A stretch of DNA of 64,000 nucleotides from UBA1413 sp037447215 (GTDB lineage: Bacteria; Bacteroidota; Bacteroidia; Bacteroidales; Prolixibacteraceae), in NCBI GenBank assembly GCA_037447215.1, contig JBBIHB010000001.1, forward strand, positions 124,001 to 188,000. Direction: 5' to 3'. The position numbers and the translations under genes are program-made. The notes beneath the pieces were generated by a model. It saw only the letters and a list, made by a program, of their open reading frames with translations. It had not been told where the DNA came from and made no database searches. Shown one piece after another: positions 37,379 through 47,129 of the stretch. Each line of letters starts with the position of its first letter. Within the stretch, counting starts at the first letter, position 1.

Positions 37379-37852
37379 TTAAAAATATCTCCGTGTTTTT
37401 TGTTTGTATCGGTGATATGACTCACCAAAGCGGTTTTCGAGGAAATGCTCTTCGGCCAGTGTTATCAGATGATAGGCATAAATACTGAATAAACCGGGCA
37501 GAATTACCCACCATTTCAGGGTTAACAACATAGCGGACAAGGTAATCAGATGTACCCCAATATACATGGGATTTCGGCTGAAACGATAAATTCCATGGAT
37601 TTTCAGTGTGGTTCCCCTGACAGGAAGGCCAATCCGAATGGATTTTCCAAGGGTGAATGAGCTGACTAGAATATATACAATTCCGATAATCAGGGTCATA
37701 AAAACAAAAATTTCCAGCCAGAAGCCGCCAGGGTAACGCAATCCCGAAACTCCGGACAAGGCCAGTACCAGCATAAGCCAAGTGAAATAACCAGTAACTT
37801 TTGCAGCTATAAACATAACCGGATGCAGGGTTGGTTTTCCTGAAAATTCCAT
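37379..37852 (-). CDS. ICMT/PEMT-family membrane methyltransferase-like protein
   Basis: The protein is about 157 aa from the ATG at 37852 (MEFSGKPTLHPVMFIAAKV). A far-upstream TTG-type extension is unlikely. It has four or five transmembrane helices and the C-terminal signature GIYRFSRNPMYIGVHLITLSA plus AEEHFLENRFGESYHRYKQKTRRYF, typical of isoprenylcysteine carboxyl-methyltransferase-like proteins. Bacterial substrates are mostly unknown. It is convergent with the permease (10-base gap). Confidence 0.8.
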   Translation of the reverse strand: MEFSGKPTLHPVMFIAAKVTGYFTWLMLVLALSGVSGLRYPGGFWLEIFVFMTLIIGIVYILVSSFTLGKSIRIGLPVRGTTLKIHGIYRFSRNPMYIGVHLITLSAMLLTLKWWVILPGLFSIYAYHLITLAEEHFLENRFGESYHRYKQKTRRYF

Positions 37853-37947
37853 ATTTAATTGTTTCAAATAATTAAGATGAATTTCAATCTGTGACCCAAA
37901 TTTCTGGTTTTTTTTGACAAAATAGAAATAATCGCATAAAATTGATA

Positions 37948-37980
37948 ATAAAGGCGACCCAACCATCAGGCCGCCTTTAT
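37948..37980 (-). terminator. Hairpin terminator candidate after katG
   Basis: ATAAAGGCG (37948-37956) pairs with CGCCTTTAT (37972-37980), extended by an inner ACC/GGC pairing. It lies 40 bases after the katG stop on the minus strand, followed by a T/A-rich stretch rather than a pure T run. Confidence 0.5.
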
Positions 37981-38019
37981 GTTAATGAATTTATTTTATA
38001 CGAATAATTCTAACCCGGA

Positions 38020-40248
38020 TCAAGCCAGATCGAAACGGTCGAGATTCATTACCTTATTCCAGGCTGCAACAAAGTCATGCAGAAACTTCACTTGCGCATC
38101 TGAACTACCATACACTTCAGACAAGGCACGTAATTCAGCATTCGAACCAAAAATCAGGTCAACCCGTGTGCCGGTCCATTTCACTTCACCGGTTTTGCGG
38201 TCGCGGCCCTCAAACAGGTCGCCCGTTCCTGAAATATCTTTCCAGGTTATACCCATGTCAAGCAAATTAACGAAGTAGTCGTTGGTGAGGGTTCCAGGTG
38301 CGTTAGTAAATACACCATGATTCGACTTGTCGAAATTGGTACCAAGTACACGTAACCCACCTACCAGAACCGTCATTTCGGGCGCGGTAAGTGTGAGCAA
38401 TTGTGCGCGGTCAACCAGCAACTCCTCGGCCGAAACCGCGAATTTTTTCTTCATAAAGTTTCTGAATCCGTCGGCAACAGGTTCCAGTACTGCAAACGAT
38501 TCTACATCGGTCTGATCCTGAGTTGCATCCACCCGGCCGGGCGTGAAGGGAACTTTTACCTCATGTCCGGCATCGTTGGCTGCCTTTTCAATGGCTGCAC
38601 ATCCACCAAGGATAATCAGATCGGCAAGCGATACTTTTTTCCCACCGGTTTGAGTGCTGTTGAAAGCGGCCTGTATTCCTTCAATTGTATCGAGGACTTT
38701 AGCCAGGCGCGTAGGATGGTTAACTGCCCAGAATTTTTGAGGGGCAAGACGGATACGCGCACCATTGGCCCCTCCCCTTTTGTCGGAACCCCGGAAAGTG
38801 GAGGCCGATGCCCATGCCACCGAAACCAGGTCTGAAACAGAAAGTCCTGACTCGAGAATCTTTGCTTTCAGGGCATTTATATCATTTTCATCAACAAGTT
38901 TGTGATCAATTGCCGGCAACGGATCCTGCCAGATTAAGTCTTCCATTGGAACCTCCGGTCCCAGATACCGGAATTTGGGCCCCATATCGCGATGGGTAAG
39001 TTTAAACCAGGCACGCGCAAAAGCATCTCCAAATTGATCGGGATTTTCGTAGAACCGCCTCGATATTTTTTCGTATGCGGGATCGAAACGTAACGCCAGG
39101 TCGGTGGTAAGCATCATGGGCTGGTGACGTTTTTCAGGATTGTGGGCATCGGGTACACTGTTGGCGCCTGCCTGTCCGCGTGGTTTCCACTGGTGGGCAC
39201 CGGCCGGGCTTTTGGTAAGTTCCCATTCGTAGTCGAACAGGTTTTCGAAAAAGTTATTGCTCCATTTGGTTGGAGTTTTGGTCCAGGCACCTTCGAGGCC
39301 GCTGGTAATGGTATGTTCACCATGACCGGATCCATAAATATTTTTCCAGCCAAGTCCCATTTCTTCAATGGGAGCAGCAGCTGGCTCTGGCCCAACATAT
39401 TTGGATGGATCAGCAGCACCATGTGTTTTCCCAAAGGTATGACCACCGGCTATTAACGCTACGGTTTCTTCATCGTTCATTGCCATACGGGCGAATGTCT
39501 CGCGAATGTCTCTAGCTGCAGCTATTGGATCTGGATTTCCGTTTGGCCCTTCGGGATTCACATAGATAAGTCCCATTTGCACAGCTGCCAAAGGGTTTTC
39601 CAAATCGCGGTCGCCTGAATAACGCTTGTCACCGAGCCATTCTGCCTCAGATCCCCAATAGATGTCTTCTTCAGGTTCCCACACATCTTCACGGCCACCG
39701 GCAAAACCAAATGTTTTAAAGCCCATCGATTCGAGGGCACAATTTCCGGCAAGGATCATCAGGTCGGCCCACGAAATTTTCTTTCCATATTTTTGCTTGA
39801 CCGGCCAAAGCAACAAACGGGCCTTGTCGAGGTTGGCATTGTCGGGCCAGCTGTTGAGCGGGGCAAAACGTTGTGTCCCGGTTCCACCACCTCCACGGCC
39901 ATCACCCACGCGGTAAGTACCTGCACTATGCCAGGCCATACGGATAAACAAAGGTCCATAATGGCCATAATCGGCAGGCCACCAATCCTGTGAATTGGTC
40001 ATCAATTCAAAAATATCTTTCTTAACGGCAGCCAGATCGAGTGATTTGAATTCTTCTGCATAGTTGAAATCATTACCCATCGGATTGGAGAGAGATGAAT
40101 GCTGACGTAGCATATACAGGTTTAACATATTCGGCCACCAATCAAGGTTTCGGGTGCCCCTACCGGCAGCTTTGGGGCTGCTATGCCCGGTTACCGGGCA
40201 TTTGCCTTCAGTATGTGCTGAATGATTGTGATTTTTGCTATCTTCCAT
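38020..40248 (-). CDS. katG: Catalase-peroxidase KatG
   Basis: The protein is 742 aa, full length for the family, with duplicated haem-peroxidase halves. The distal Arg/Trp/His is in FIRMAWHSAGTYR. The proximal His is in AGGHTFGKTHGA. The Trp-Tyr-Met cross-link partners are in AWHS, GLIYVNPEG and the AARDIRETFARM block. It breaks down hydrogen peroxide in the cytoplasm, with both catalase and peroxidase activity. An OxyR-like palindrome and a TAGTTTTG box lie upstream. TGA is its stop codon, which shows that TGA is a stop in this genome. Confidence 0.97.
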   Translation of the reverse strand: MEDSKNHNHSAHTEGKCPVTGHSSPKAAGRGTRNLDWWPNMLNLYMLRQHSSLSNPMGNDFNYAEEFKSLDLAAVKKDIFELMTNSQDWWPADYGHYGPLFIRMAWHSAGTYRVGDGRGGGGTGTQRFAPLNSWPDNANLDKARLLLWPVKQKYGKKISWADLMILAGNCALESMGFKTFGFAGGREDVWEPEEDIYWGSEAEWLGDKRYSGDRDLENPLAAVQMGLIYVNPEGPNGNPDPIAAARDIRETFARMAMNDEETVALIAGGHTFGKTHGAADPSKYVGPEPAAAPIEEMGLGWKNIYGSGHGEHTITSGLEGAWTKTPTKWSNNFFENLFDYEWELTKSPAGAHQWKPRGQAGANSVPDAHNPEKRHQPMMLTTDLALRFDPAYEKISRRFYENPDQFGDAFARAWFKLTHRDMGPKFRYLGPEVPMEDLIWQDPLPAIDHKLVDENDINALKAKILESGLSVSDLVSVAWASASTFRGSDKRGGANGARIRLAPQKFWAVNHPTRLAKVLDTIEGIQAAFNSTQTGGKKVSLADLIILGGCAAIEKAANDAGHEVKVPFTPGRVDATQDQTDVESFAVLEPVADGFRNFMKKKFAVSAEELLVDRAQLLTLTAPEMTVLVGGLRVLGTNFDKSNHGVFTNAPGTLTNDYFVNLLDMGITWKDISGTGDLFEGRDRKTGEVKWTGTRVDLIFGSNAELRALSEVYGSSDAQVKFLHDFVAAWNKVMNLDRFDLA

Positions 40249-40276
40249 AATTCAAATTGTTTTAATCCTTATACTG

Positions 40277-40284
40277 CAAAACTA
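40277..40284 (-). promoter_or_regulatory. Candidate katG -7 box
   Basis: On the minus strand this reads TAGTTTTG, matching TAnnTTTG, 29 bases before the katG ATG. No TTTG is present at the usual -33 distance, as expected if an activator is needed. Confidence 0.4.
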
Positions 40285-40317
40285 TTAAAATGTTTGCCTA
40301 TTGGATTGTTTTTAACG

Positions 40318-40332
40318 ATAGATAATATCTAT
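40318..40332 (-). promoter_or_regulatory. OxyR-like palindrome upstream of katG
   Basis: ATAGATAATATCTAT is a perfect palindrome with the ATAG-N7-CTAT spacing of an OxyR half-site, about 35 bases upstream of the -7 box. Bacteroidota katG genes are commonly OxyR-controlled. The second half-site of the full tetramer motif is not evident. Confidence 0.35.
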
Positions 40333-40410
40333 GATAGCTTCAGAATCCTGATGGCAGGGATAGAGGAAAACAAACAATATTCATTCACTTCTTAATTATA
40401 ACTTTAACTT

Positions 40411-40473
40411 TTTGGCCTTCGTGCCATTGTGGGATAATTTAACTGTATTATTTGCCACGAAGGCACAAAGGCC
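40411..40473 (-). repeat. Hairpin-forming intergenic repeat
   Basis: GGCCTTCGTGCC (40414-40425) pairs with GGCACAAAGGCC (40462-40473) in 11 of 12 positions. The core GCCACGAAGGCACAAAGGC is a dispersed-type sequence, and a shorter relative (CACAAAGGCACAAAG) occurs near 27343. It lies after the GH2 gene and may also stop transcription. Confidence 0.5.
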
Positions 40474-40529
40474 GCAAAGCAATGACTCCTCACTCTAAAA
40501 AATTAAGAATATTAATTACATATTATCAA

Positions 40530-43286
40530 TTATTTAGAAACTACTTCAACTATTGCTTTTTCCAACCCATCAGCCGATGCGGAGATTTTTAAAGTACCAA
40601 CTTCGCCCTTTCTGGATCGCACAATCGCCAGAGCCAATCCACTGAAAGCAGCCCGATTTTTCGAACCGAAGAAAACCAAATCGGTAGGGTCGCCATTGTC
40701 GGTGGCTACAATTTCTCCAGGCCCTTCAATGCTGAATCTGATGAGATTATTTGCATCAGGCACCACAAGCCCATCCCGGTCGGCTACTTTTACAGTAATA
40801 AATGTGAGGTCTTTCTCATCGGCATCAATAATTGCACGATCGGCCGATGCCAAAAGTTTTGCAGGCTTTCCAGTGGTTTTCACGATATTTTCAGACCACA
40901 ATTTGCCCTTCCGGTAAGCTACTACCTTCAGTTCGCCCGGGGTATATACTACATCATCCCACCGAAGTCGGTACTCGTATTCAGATTTTTTCTTTCTCCC
41001 AAGTGATTGTCCGTTCAGGAACAGTTCTGCTTCATCGCCAGAAGTAAATACATGAACAGGTGTAACCAGTCCTATCCTTTCAGGCCAGTTCCAATGCGGC
41101 AGAATATGAGCAACCGGAAGGTCGGGCCTCCAGCGCGATTGATAAAGGTAAAACCTGTCTTTCGGAAAACCGGCCAAATCTATAATCCCGGAATAGGAAC
41201 TGCGGCTGAGATAATAAGGAGTTGGTTCGCCAATATAGTCCCATCCGGTCCAGACGAATTCGCCTGCAACATAAGGATGCCGGTCGAGCGAGGCAAAAAC
41301 CTTATCGGGCGAAGCCCCAAACTGTGCCGTATATAGTTCATAAGCACTTACATATCCCGTTTCGGGATCACCCCCTTTGCCATCTTCAGCCGGGGCGCTC
41401 ATGCCTTCGTAAACCGGAAAAAGATAGGTACCCCGCGTACTTAAAGTCGAAGCGGTTTCACTGCTGATGATCAATTTATCGGAAAATTTTTCCTTAAACG
41501 CAGGGTACATGGGTGATGTACGGATGCCCCTCAGATGGGAATATGTTTCTGCATCCCTTATGCCTTCTCCCTGGTAGTTCAGGTTGATAACATCCACAAT
41601 GGATGGGAATGCCATATCGGGTTTGGCCCAGTTCATTGCTGAAGTGGTTGGTCGGGTCGGGTCTTCTTCCTTAACAATCTGAGCCAGTTTTTTCCCAACC
41701 GCTGCCCCGGCCTCGGCAGTATATTGTTCACCTACTTCGTTGCCAAAGCTCCAAAGGATAATTGATGGGCAATTCCTGTCGCGTCGCACAAACGCTCGAG
41801 TATCGGGTTCATACCAATCGGGAAAAATCAGGTGAAAATCGAGTGGGGTTTTTCTGCGTTCCCATGAATCGAAAATCTCATTAATGACCAGGAAACCCAT
41901 GCGGTCGGTCAGTTCGAGGAGTTCAGGTGCTGGTGGGTTATGTGCCATACGAACTGCATTACAACCCATTTCGCGTAGAATTTCCAACTGCCTTTCTGCT
42001 GCCCGGGTGTTGAAGGCTGCGCCTAAAGCCCCTAGATCGTGGTGCTGGTTGACACCCTGCAATACAATATGCTCGCCATTTACAAATACACCTCTATCCG
42101 GTTCAAAATCCACAGTTCGGACCCCAAACCTGGTTTCGTAACGATCGACAGGTAGGCCGTCGGCAATAATTTCAGTAACTGCCATGTAAAGATTTGGTTT
42201 TTGTGTAGGTGGCGGCCCCCATAGTTTCGGATTTTTCAATATTACCGATCTTTTAGCAATGGACGACTGGCCAGCAGCAATATTTTCACGGATTGCCGGA
42301 AATATTGCTACAGCCCTTGCTCCATATTTCAGATGTTCATCAAGTTCGTAAATTTTAGTATTTACTTCAACATACTGATTACTGTCGGAATGGTTATCGA
42401 TGGTAACTGCCAACTCAACGGTAGCTGATGAATTGGAAACTTCTTGGGTAGTTATATACGTGCCCCAATGCCCCACATGAACTTTATTTGTTTTGACCAG
42501 CCACACATTGCGGTATAAACCTCCTCCCGGGTACCAGCGGGCTGAATGGGGAGGATTATCCATACGAATGGCCAATTGGTTTATTTCACCGGGAATAATA
42601 TATGGTGTAAGGTTTAACCTCCATGAATTGTAGCCATAGGGCCAGCCCCCAACAAGATGTCCGTTTAACCACACCATCGCATACGACATGGCTCCGTCCA
42701 CATCGAGAAATATAGATTTAATGGAATCCGACACAGGAATATCGAGCTTGCGGCGGTACCAGGCAACGCCATGGCTGGCTAAACGGCCCATGCCACCTCC
42801 CACTTCGGCATCCCAACCGTCTAAAAACGGACCTTCAATTCCCCAATCGTGAGGAAGATCAACCTTATTCCAACTGCTGTCATCAAAATCTTTCTGAACA
42901 AACGGGAAATCGCTGCCGGGATTTCCTTCAGGACGGATATGACGATCGGCCTCATTTTTGATAAATGGGTTGGCAGTAGGCATTATCCATGGCTTCAGCA
43001 CTTCCTGCGCGTTTTCAACCTCAACGGCTTCGGTGGGACGTGAGTCGGCTACCCTTGCCTCAAACCGCTCTGAAACTTCCGGACGAATATCATAAATCAG
43101 ATTATCAGCCTCATCAGGTGATGCATACCGCAAAAAACGCCATTCGTCATTGATTGATATTCTCTGCCTGCTATGCCCAAAATCACCTATTGATGGATTA
43201 CAGGCCAGATTACCCAAAAGAATGCAAGAAATGAGGAATAATAACAGCTTAAAATTTACAATTCCTGAAAAATAGAAAAACTTCAT
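40530..43286 (-). CDS. GH2-family beta-galactosidase-like lipoprotein
   Basis: The protein is about 918 aa from the ATG at 43286. A lipoprotein signal ends at LLGNLAC. It has a sugar-binding jelly roll (DLPHDWGIEGPF; GAMSYAMVWLNGHLVGGWPYGYNSW), an Ig-like domain and a TIM barrel with the acid/base Glu in LWSFGNEVGE and the nucleophile Glu in LIISSETAS. C-terminal DUF4982-like and Ig-like domains follow (VHVFTSGDEAELFLNGQSLGRK; FITVKVADRDGLVVPDANN). An unusually long insert (about 60-130, rich in Glu/Pro) precedes the jelly roll. The exact sugar specificity is open; galactose, glucuronate and others occur in GH2. It starts 15 bases after the beta-helix gene, same strand, so one operon. Confidence 0.92.
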   Translation of the reverse strand: MKFFYFSGIVNFKLLLFLISCILLGNLACNPSIGDFGHSRQRISINDEWRFLRYASPDEADNLIYDIRPEVSERFEARVADSRPTEAVEVENAQEVLKPWIMPTANPFIKNEADRHIRPEGNPGSDFPFVQKDFDDSSWNKVDLPHDWGIEGPFLDGWDAEVGGGMGRLASHGVAWYRRKLDIPVSDSIKSIFLDVDGAMSYAMVWLNGHLVGGWPYGYNSWRLNLTPYIIPGEINQLAIRMDNPPHSARWYPGGGLYRNVWLVKTNKVHVGHWGTYITTQEVSNSSATVELAVTIDNHSDSNQYVEVNTKIYELDEHLKYGARAVAIFPAIRENIAAGQSSIAKRSVILKNPKLWGPPPTQKPNLYMAVTEIIADGLPVDRYETRFGVRTVDFEPDRGVFVNGEHIVLQGVNQHHDLGALGAAFNTRAAERQLEILREMGCNAVRMAHNPPAPELLELTDRMGFLVINEIFDSWERRKTPLDFHLIFPDWYEPDTRAFVRRDRNCPSIILWSFGNEVGEQYTAEAGAAVGKKLAQIVKEEDPTRPTTSAMNWAKPDMAFPSIVDVINLNYQGEGIRDAETYSHLRGIRTSPMYPAFKEKFSDKLIISSETASTLSTRGTYLFPVYEGMSAPAEDGKGGDPETGYVSAYELYTAQFGASPDKVFASLDRHPYVAGEFVWTGWDYIGEPTPYYLSRSSYSGIIDLAGFPKDRFYLYQSRWRPDLPVAHILPHWNWPERIGLVTPVHVFTSGDEAELFLNGQSLGRKKKSEYEYRLRWDDVVYTPGELKVVAYRKGKLWSENIVKTTGKPAKLLASADRAIIDADEKDLTFITVKVADRDGLVVPDANNLIRFSIEGPGEIVATDNGDPTDLVFFGSKNRAAFSGLALAIVRSRKGEVGTLKISASADGLEKAIVEVVSK

Positions 43287-43301
43287 AATCTGCAAAAATT
43301 T

Positions 43302-45125
43302 TCAGTGTGGATAGGCTCCTGGATATACCGTAACTGCTTTATTATTTATCCACTTCATAATATATTCTGGTGTTACACCGGCCGCTTTATAGCCCGGAAA
43401 TTCAGGCACAAGACGATAATCAGCCAGATGCATTCCATGGAATAAAGGTCCACGATAATTTTTCAACACAACTCCTGAAGTTTCATACCCGGGAACTGCT
43501 TTTGATATCTCCTGTTGTGAGTTGAATGATAGCTGGCATTCACCATTCAAATGCTGACTCAACATCATAATTGGATCAGCCAAAATACGGTTTACATAAA
43601 CGTTATGATTCAATTTTTCAAGAGCAGGCACCTGCAATTGTTTACACAGGGTATTGGGCTGCCATACATGCAGCAGTGGACGGCTGTAAGTTTCATCGCC
43701 AAACATCAGGTTGTTGACAAATTCATGACCTACACGTTCGTGTACATCGGGCCCGGTTCGGGGATGCCAACCGAAGTGGTCGCCTTGAGCACTGCGGTGG
43801 TCACGGGCAATGGCCGCCTGACTGTTTATGAAAGTATTCTGATAAATTTTGGCGCCCGAACTGTTCAAAATAAGGATTCCATTATCACATTCGGTGAAAA
43901 CATTACCAGCCACAATCACCCCCTTTGAAATTTCAAAGAAAAATCCGCTTTGACCATGCCAGATGGTATTTGGCCTGAATGGAGTTGTACGTGTTCCGAC
44001 TTTTTGAACCCAATTGTTCACAAATACCCCGTCGGTATTGCCAACATCGTACCATACTCCATTGGAATTAGGTTGATCCGTAATCAGGTTATCGCGAACA
44101 ACGGCACGTTTGCATTGGTTGAATATTTTAACGGCCGCGGGATAGAAACCTGTCCAGCGTTCGATATTGTTTCGGGCAAAAATGTTCCGTTCGAGAAGAA
44201 TATCTTCCGAAGCTACCACATATACCCCTTCGGTATTGGTGTCGGTTACAATACAGTTCCGCATAACCAGGCTATCGCCAATCACAAAAACTCCAATTCT
44301 AAAACAGTTCGAAAAGGTGCAGTTTTCGAGAACGGTACCCACAATGTCGCGCCCATGCTGATCGATAGCCAATACAGTTCCTCCAACATGTACCATTGTA
44401 TCGGGGTACTGGGTAAATTCGATTCCACGGATAACAGGACCTCTTTTATCGGGTTTCTTGCCATTCACTTCGGCTACCGGTCTTACCAAAGCTTTTCGAA
44501 AGGCAGTAATTTCAACCAGTTTATCGGTTGGATCGGCTCCTATGTAAATTTTTTTTGCACCGTAATCCACGTAATAAGTGCCTTCATCAACTTCGGCTGC
44601 ACTACCAACCGATTGCAGGTATTTGCCGTCGATAAATATCCCATCGTTGTTGAAACGGTGAAGCGGAGTGAATTTTTCTTCGCGATCTTTTCTCCACCAA
44701 TCTTCCGGCCTTCCCGGGAAAAGGTAATTCCAACTGGTCACCCATGCCCCTCCGGCAGTTTTCTCCCATTTATCGGCAATGCGGGTTCCTTTCAGCACAG
44801 GGTATTCATCCTTGTAAGGCTGAATTGTAATTCCCTGATTAAAGGTAAGATTTCCGGTTCGATACACCCCACCGCGCATTACAATGGCATCGCCCGAAAC
44901 TGCTTTCACAATAGCCGATTCGATTGTGGTTGGCGAATTTACTGAAGTACCGGGTGAATTGGCAGTCCCATCGGGCGCCACATAATATATGGTCCCTTTA
45001 ACGTCAGGCAGTTCGTAATAAAGTTGTGTTGGCCCATAAGTTCCACCCGATGGTTGAGCATTTGCACAAACAATGGCAACCATTATTAAAATTGAAAATA
45101 ACATACTGATCCTTAAATTCTTCAT
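43302..45125 (-). CDS. Secreted right-handed beta-helix protein
   Basis: The protein is 607 aa with a signal peptide ending ANAQP. Early region YYVAPDGTANSPGTSVNSPTTIESAIVKA plus VMRGGVYRTGNLTF is the DUF1565/pectate-lyase-like opening. The repeat region at about 230-480 has regular turns (ENCTFSNCFRIGVFVIGDSLVMRNCIVTDTNTEGVYV). Such proteins include polysaccharide lyases (PL6 and relatives), epimerases and glycoside hydrolases. I see no decisive catalytic signature, so this is at best a candidate lyase. It is the first gene of the operon with the GH2 gene. Confidence 0.75.
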   Translation of the reverse strand: MKNLRISMLFSILIMVAIVCANAQPSGGTYGPTQLYYELPDVKGTIYYVAPDGTANSPGTSVNSPTTIESAIVKAVSGDAIVMRGGVYRTGNLTFNQGITIQPYKDEYPVLKGTRIADKWEKTAGGAWVTSWNYLFPGRPEDWWRKDREEKFTPLHRFNNDGIFIDGKYLQSVGSAAEVDEGTYYVDYGAKKIYIGADPTDKLVEITAFRKALVRPVAEVNGKKPDKRGPVIRGIEFTQYPDTMVHVGGTVLAIDQHGRDIVGTVLENCTFSNCFRIGVFVIGDSLVMRNCIVTDTNTEGVYVVASEDILLERNIFARNNIERWTGFYPAAVKIFNQCKRAVVRDNLITDQPNSNGVWYDVGNTDGVFVNNWVQKVGTRTTPFRPNTIWHGQSGFFFEISKGVIVAGNVFTECDNGILILNSSGAKIYQNTFINSQAAIARDHRSAQGDHFGWHPRTGPDVHERVGHEFVNNLMFGDETYSRPLLHVWQPNTLCKQLQVPALEKLNHNVYVNRILADPIMMLSQHLNGECQLSFNSQQEISKAVPGYETSGVVLKNYRGPLFHGMHLADYRLVPEFPGYKAAGVTPEYIMKWINNKAVTVYPGAYPH

Positions 45126-45290
45126 ATTTACTTTGATTTTAATTAAATATCAATATTCGTCTTTTTGCGAAAATAATGGTTATTGATGATATTACAATAT
45201 TTTATTTTAACACTTAAATTCGGGAAGAAAATCTTAGTAAAAGATAATGAATCTTTTTATTAATATTAACTGATTTTGAAACCGAATGTT

Positions 45291-45851
45291 ATGAAAACGA
45301 AAGCTATCTTAATTCTCGCATTTTTACTCATCCAGTCTTGAAGCCCAAAAGAAAAAATAACTGACGATGAAGTCCTTGAAAAAGGTGCTGAAATTTCGGG
45401 GAAACTGCTTACTGCCCTCCTGAACGAATTAAACGCCGAGATTAAAGAGAATGGTGTTATCGCAGCAATCAATTACTGTTCGTTTCAGGCAATACCCATC
45501 ACAAATCAGATTTCGGAAGACGAACAGGTTCTCCTCAGCAGGGTTTCGCACCGAAATCGCAATCCGTTGAATGCGGCCAGTGAAGAAGAATTAAATCTTT
45601 TTGAAACATATATTGAGCAGCAACAAAATGGCAAGGAATTGAAGCACGTAGTGGTGAAGGGTAAAAGAACAAAAACTTTTTACTCACCAATCATTCTGGC
45701 CGCACCTCTTTGCCTTTCATGTCACGGTAAGCCCGAAGAAATGGATACAGGAATCAGGCAGGCAATCTCAGAACGATATCCGGATGATATAGCGGTAAAC
45801 TTTGAAATAAATGAGGTCAGAGGTATGTTTAAGGTGGTATTCGTTGATTAA
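45291..45851 (+). pseudogene. DUF3365 (Tll0287-like) haem lipoprotein gene with in-frame TGA at the lipobox Cys
   Basis: Reading from the ATG at 45291 gives a lipoprotein-like signal (MKTKAILILAFLLIQS), then TGA at 45339-45341, then 170 codons with no further stop to the TAA at 45851. TGA falls exactly where the lipobox Cys belongs (LIQS-x-SPKE). The rest is a full DUF3365-type domain (ISGKLLTALLNELNAEIKEN; NYCSFQAIPITNQI; TFYSPIILAAPLCLSCHGKP). CLSCH is the c-type haem site. A TGC/TGT to TGA change is the simplest reading. Selenocysteine insertion is possible in principle, but I see no convincing SECIS hairpin just downstream. Internal initiation would lose the signal. Confidence 0.7.
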
Positions 45852-45893
45852 ACATCTGATATCATGCCGTTTAAAACAACTTAAGATAATAGA

Positions 45894-45940
45894 ATTTGAA
45901 AAGGGGCAAAAATCATTGCGGATTTTGCCCCTTGTCAAAT
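45894..45940 (+). terminator. Terminator hairpin between convergent genes
   Basis: AAGGGGCAAAAATC (45901-45914) pairs with GATTTTGCCCCTT (45921-45933), with partial extension by ATTTGA/TCAAAT on either side. It sits between the DUF3365 gene and the convergent TIM-barrel gene and could serve both. Confidence 0.6.
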
Positions 45941-45993
45941 TACTGGCTTGAAAAAGGTCTGACTGCAGCAGAATTTCGCCGGAATTATCAATA

Positions 45994-46911
45994 TTAAACC
46001 AGAATTTTGGTTGTCAGATTGTTAATGCTGACTTCAAGCGCTTCAAATGGTTGGCCGTTGCCCTGGTTGTCGTCTTCAACAAACAGATATTTCATTCCGG
46101 CAATATCTTTGGCTGCCATAATGCGGTTGAAATCGATTACGCCGGCTCCCACTGAAGTAATGTCATCCTTAATTACATCGAAGAATGGTTCTTGCTTGTA
46201 GAGCATGTCTTTCATGTGGAAAAGCTGGAAACGGCCAGGATACCTGTTAAACATATCAACAGGGTCCTGTCCTGCTTTGGAAGCCCAGTAAAAGTCAATT
46301 TCCATAGTAACAAGATCCGGTTCGAGTTCTGCCAAAAGGATATCATAATAAGGAACAATGCCATCGAGGTTGGCGAATTCGAAGTTATGGTTATGGTAAC
46401 CAAACTGAATTCCTACACCTTTCATAATACGGCCTACTTCGTTCCAGTCGGCAACCATTTTCTTGTACGATTCCACATTGCGGTCGGCTTCTTCGACCCA
46501 AGGCTGTACACAGTATTTTACACCAAGTGCAGCGTGGTCATCGGCCATTTTCTGCGCATTGTCGATGGTAATACCTGCCGCTTCGACCTGGGTATGGCTG
46601 CTGATAATTTCCATCCCGAAGTCGTTCACCATTTTTTTGAATTCAGCAGGTACATAACCATAAAATTTTCCATTGGAATAGTTGGCAAGCTCAAGGTTTT
46701 TGTAGCCAATATCCGAGATTTTTTTCAAAGAACCGGGCACATCGGCATCCATGGCATCACGGATGGTATAAAGCTGTAAGCCAACACCAAAGTTTTTGCG
46801 GTCAATGGGCTTTGCTTTCGGTGTACAGCTAAAATGCCCTAAAGCCATGACCCCAAAGGCGCCGGCTGCCGAAATTTTCAAGAAATCTCTCCTGTTTTGT
46901 GTTGTTTTCAT
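45994..46911 (-). CDS. Tat-exported xylose-isomerase-like TIM-barrel protein
   Basis: The protein is 305 aa. A twin-arginine signal (NRRDFLKISAAGAFG) with a Cys (FSCTP) precedes an AP-endonuclease-2/xylose-isomerase-like barrel. Putative metal ligands are the Glu in TMEIDFYWASKAGQDP, the His in FHMKDM and the Glu in FVEDDNQG. Known relatives are sugar epimerases and isomerases, and some act with Gfo/Idh oxidoreductases in 3-keto sugar degradation. A periplasmic place is suggested by the Tat signal. It is divergent from the lamin-tail lipoprotein. Confidence 0.85.
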   Translation of the reverse strand: MKTTQNRRDFLKISAAGAFGVMALGHFSCTPKAKPIDRKNFGVGLQLYTIRDAMDADVPGSLKKISDIGYKNLELANYSNGKFYGYVPAEFKKMVNDFGMEIISSHTQVEAAGITIDNAQKMADDHAALGVKYCVQPWVEEADRNVESYKKMVADWNEVGRIMKGVGIQFGYHNHNFEFANLDGIVPYYDILLAELEPDLVTMEIDFYWASKAGQDPVDMFNRYPGRFQLFHMKDMLYKQEPFFDVIKDDITSVGAGVIDFNRIMAAKDIAGMKYLFVEDDNQGNGQPFEALEVSINNLTTKILV

Positions 46912-47129
46912 AATTCGTATAATTTTGTTTATTTACCTGTAAAGAATCTGAAATTAAAATCGGAGAATAAAAATAATAGAAATCGTTTAAAAAAAACAGA
47001 AATGGTGAATAAATCGATGTATTCAAACAAAAGAGGCATTTACGTTAATAACAGATTAATGATCGGAAAAAGATTTGTTTAAATTTGCCATTATTATTTT
47101 TTCGTAAATTTAATTACCAGGGAGAGATG

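Noticed and set aside
37379..37966. 195-aa version of the ICMT-like protein
   Set aside because: The extra 38 residues upstream of the ATG at 37852 lack family similarity and include the hairpin region.
43950..44945. 331-codon plus-strand frame opposite the beta-helix gene
   Set aside because: It is antisense to the beta-helix protein and has no recognisable domain.
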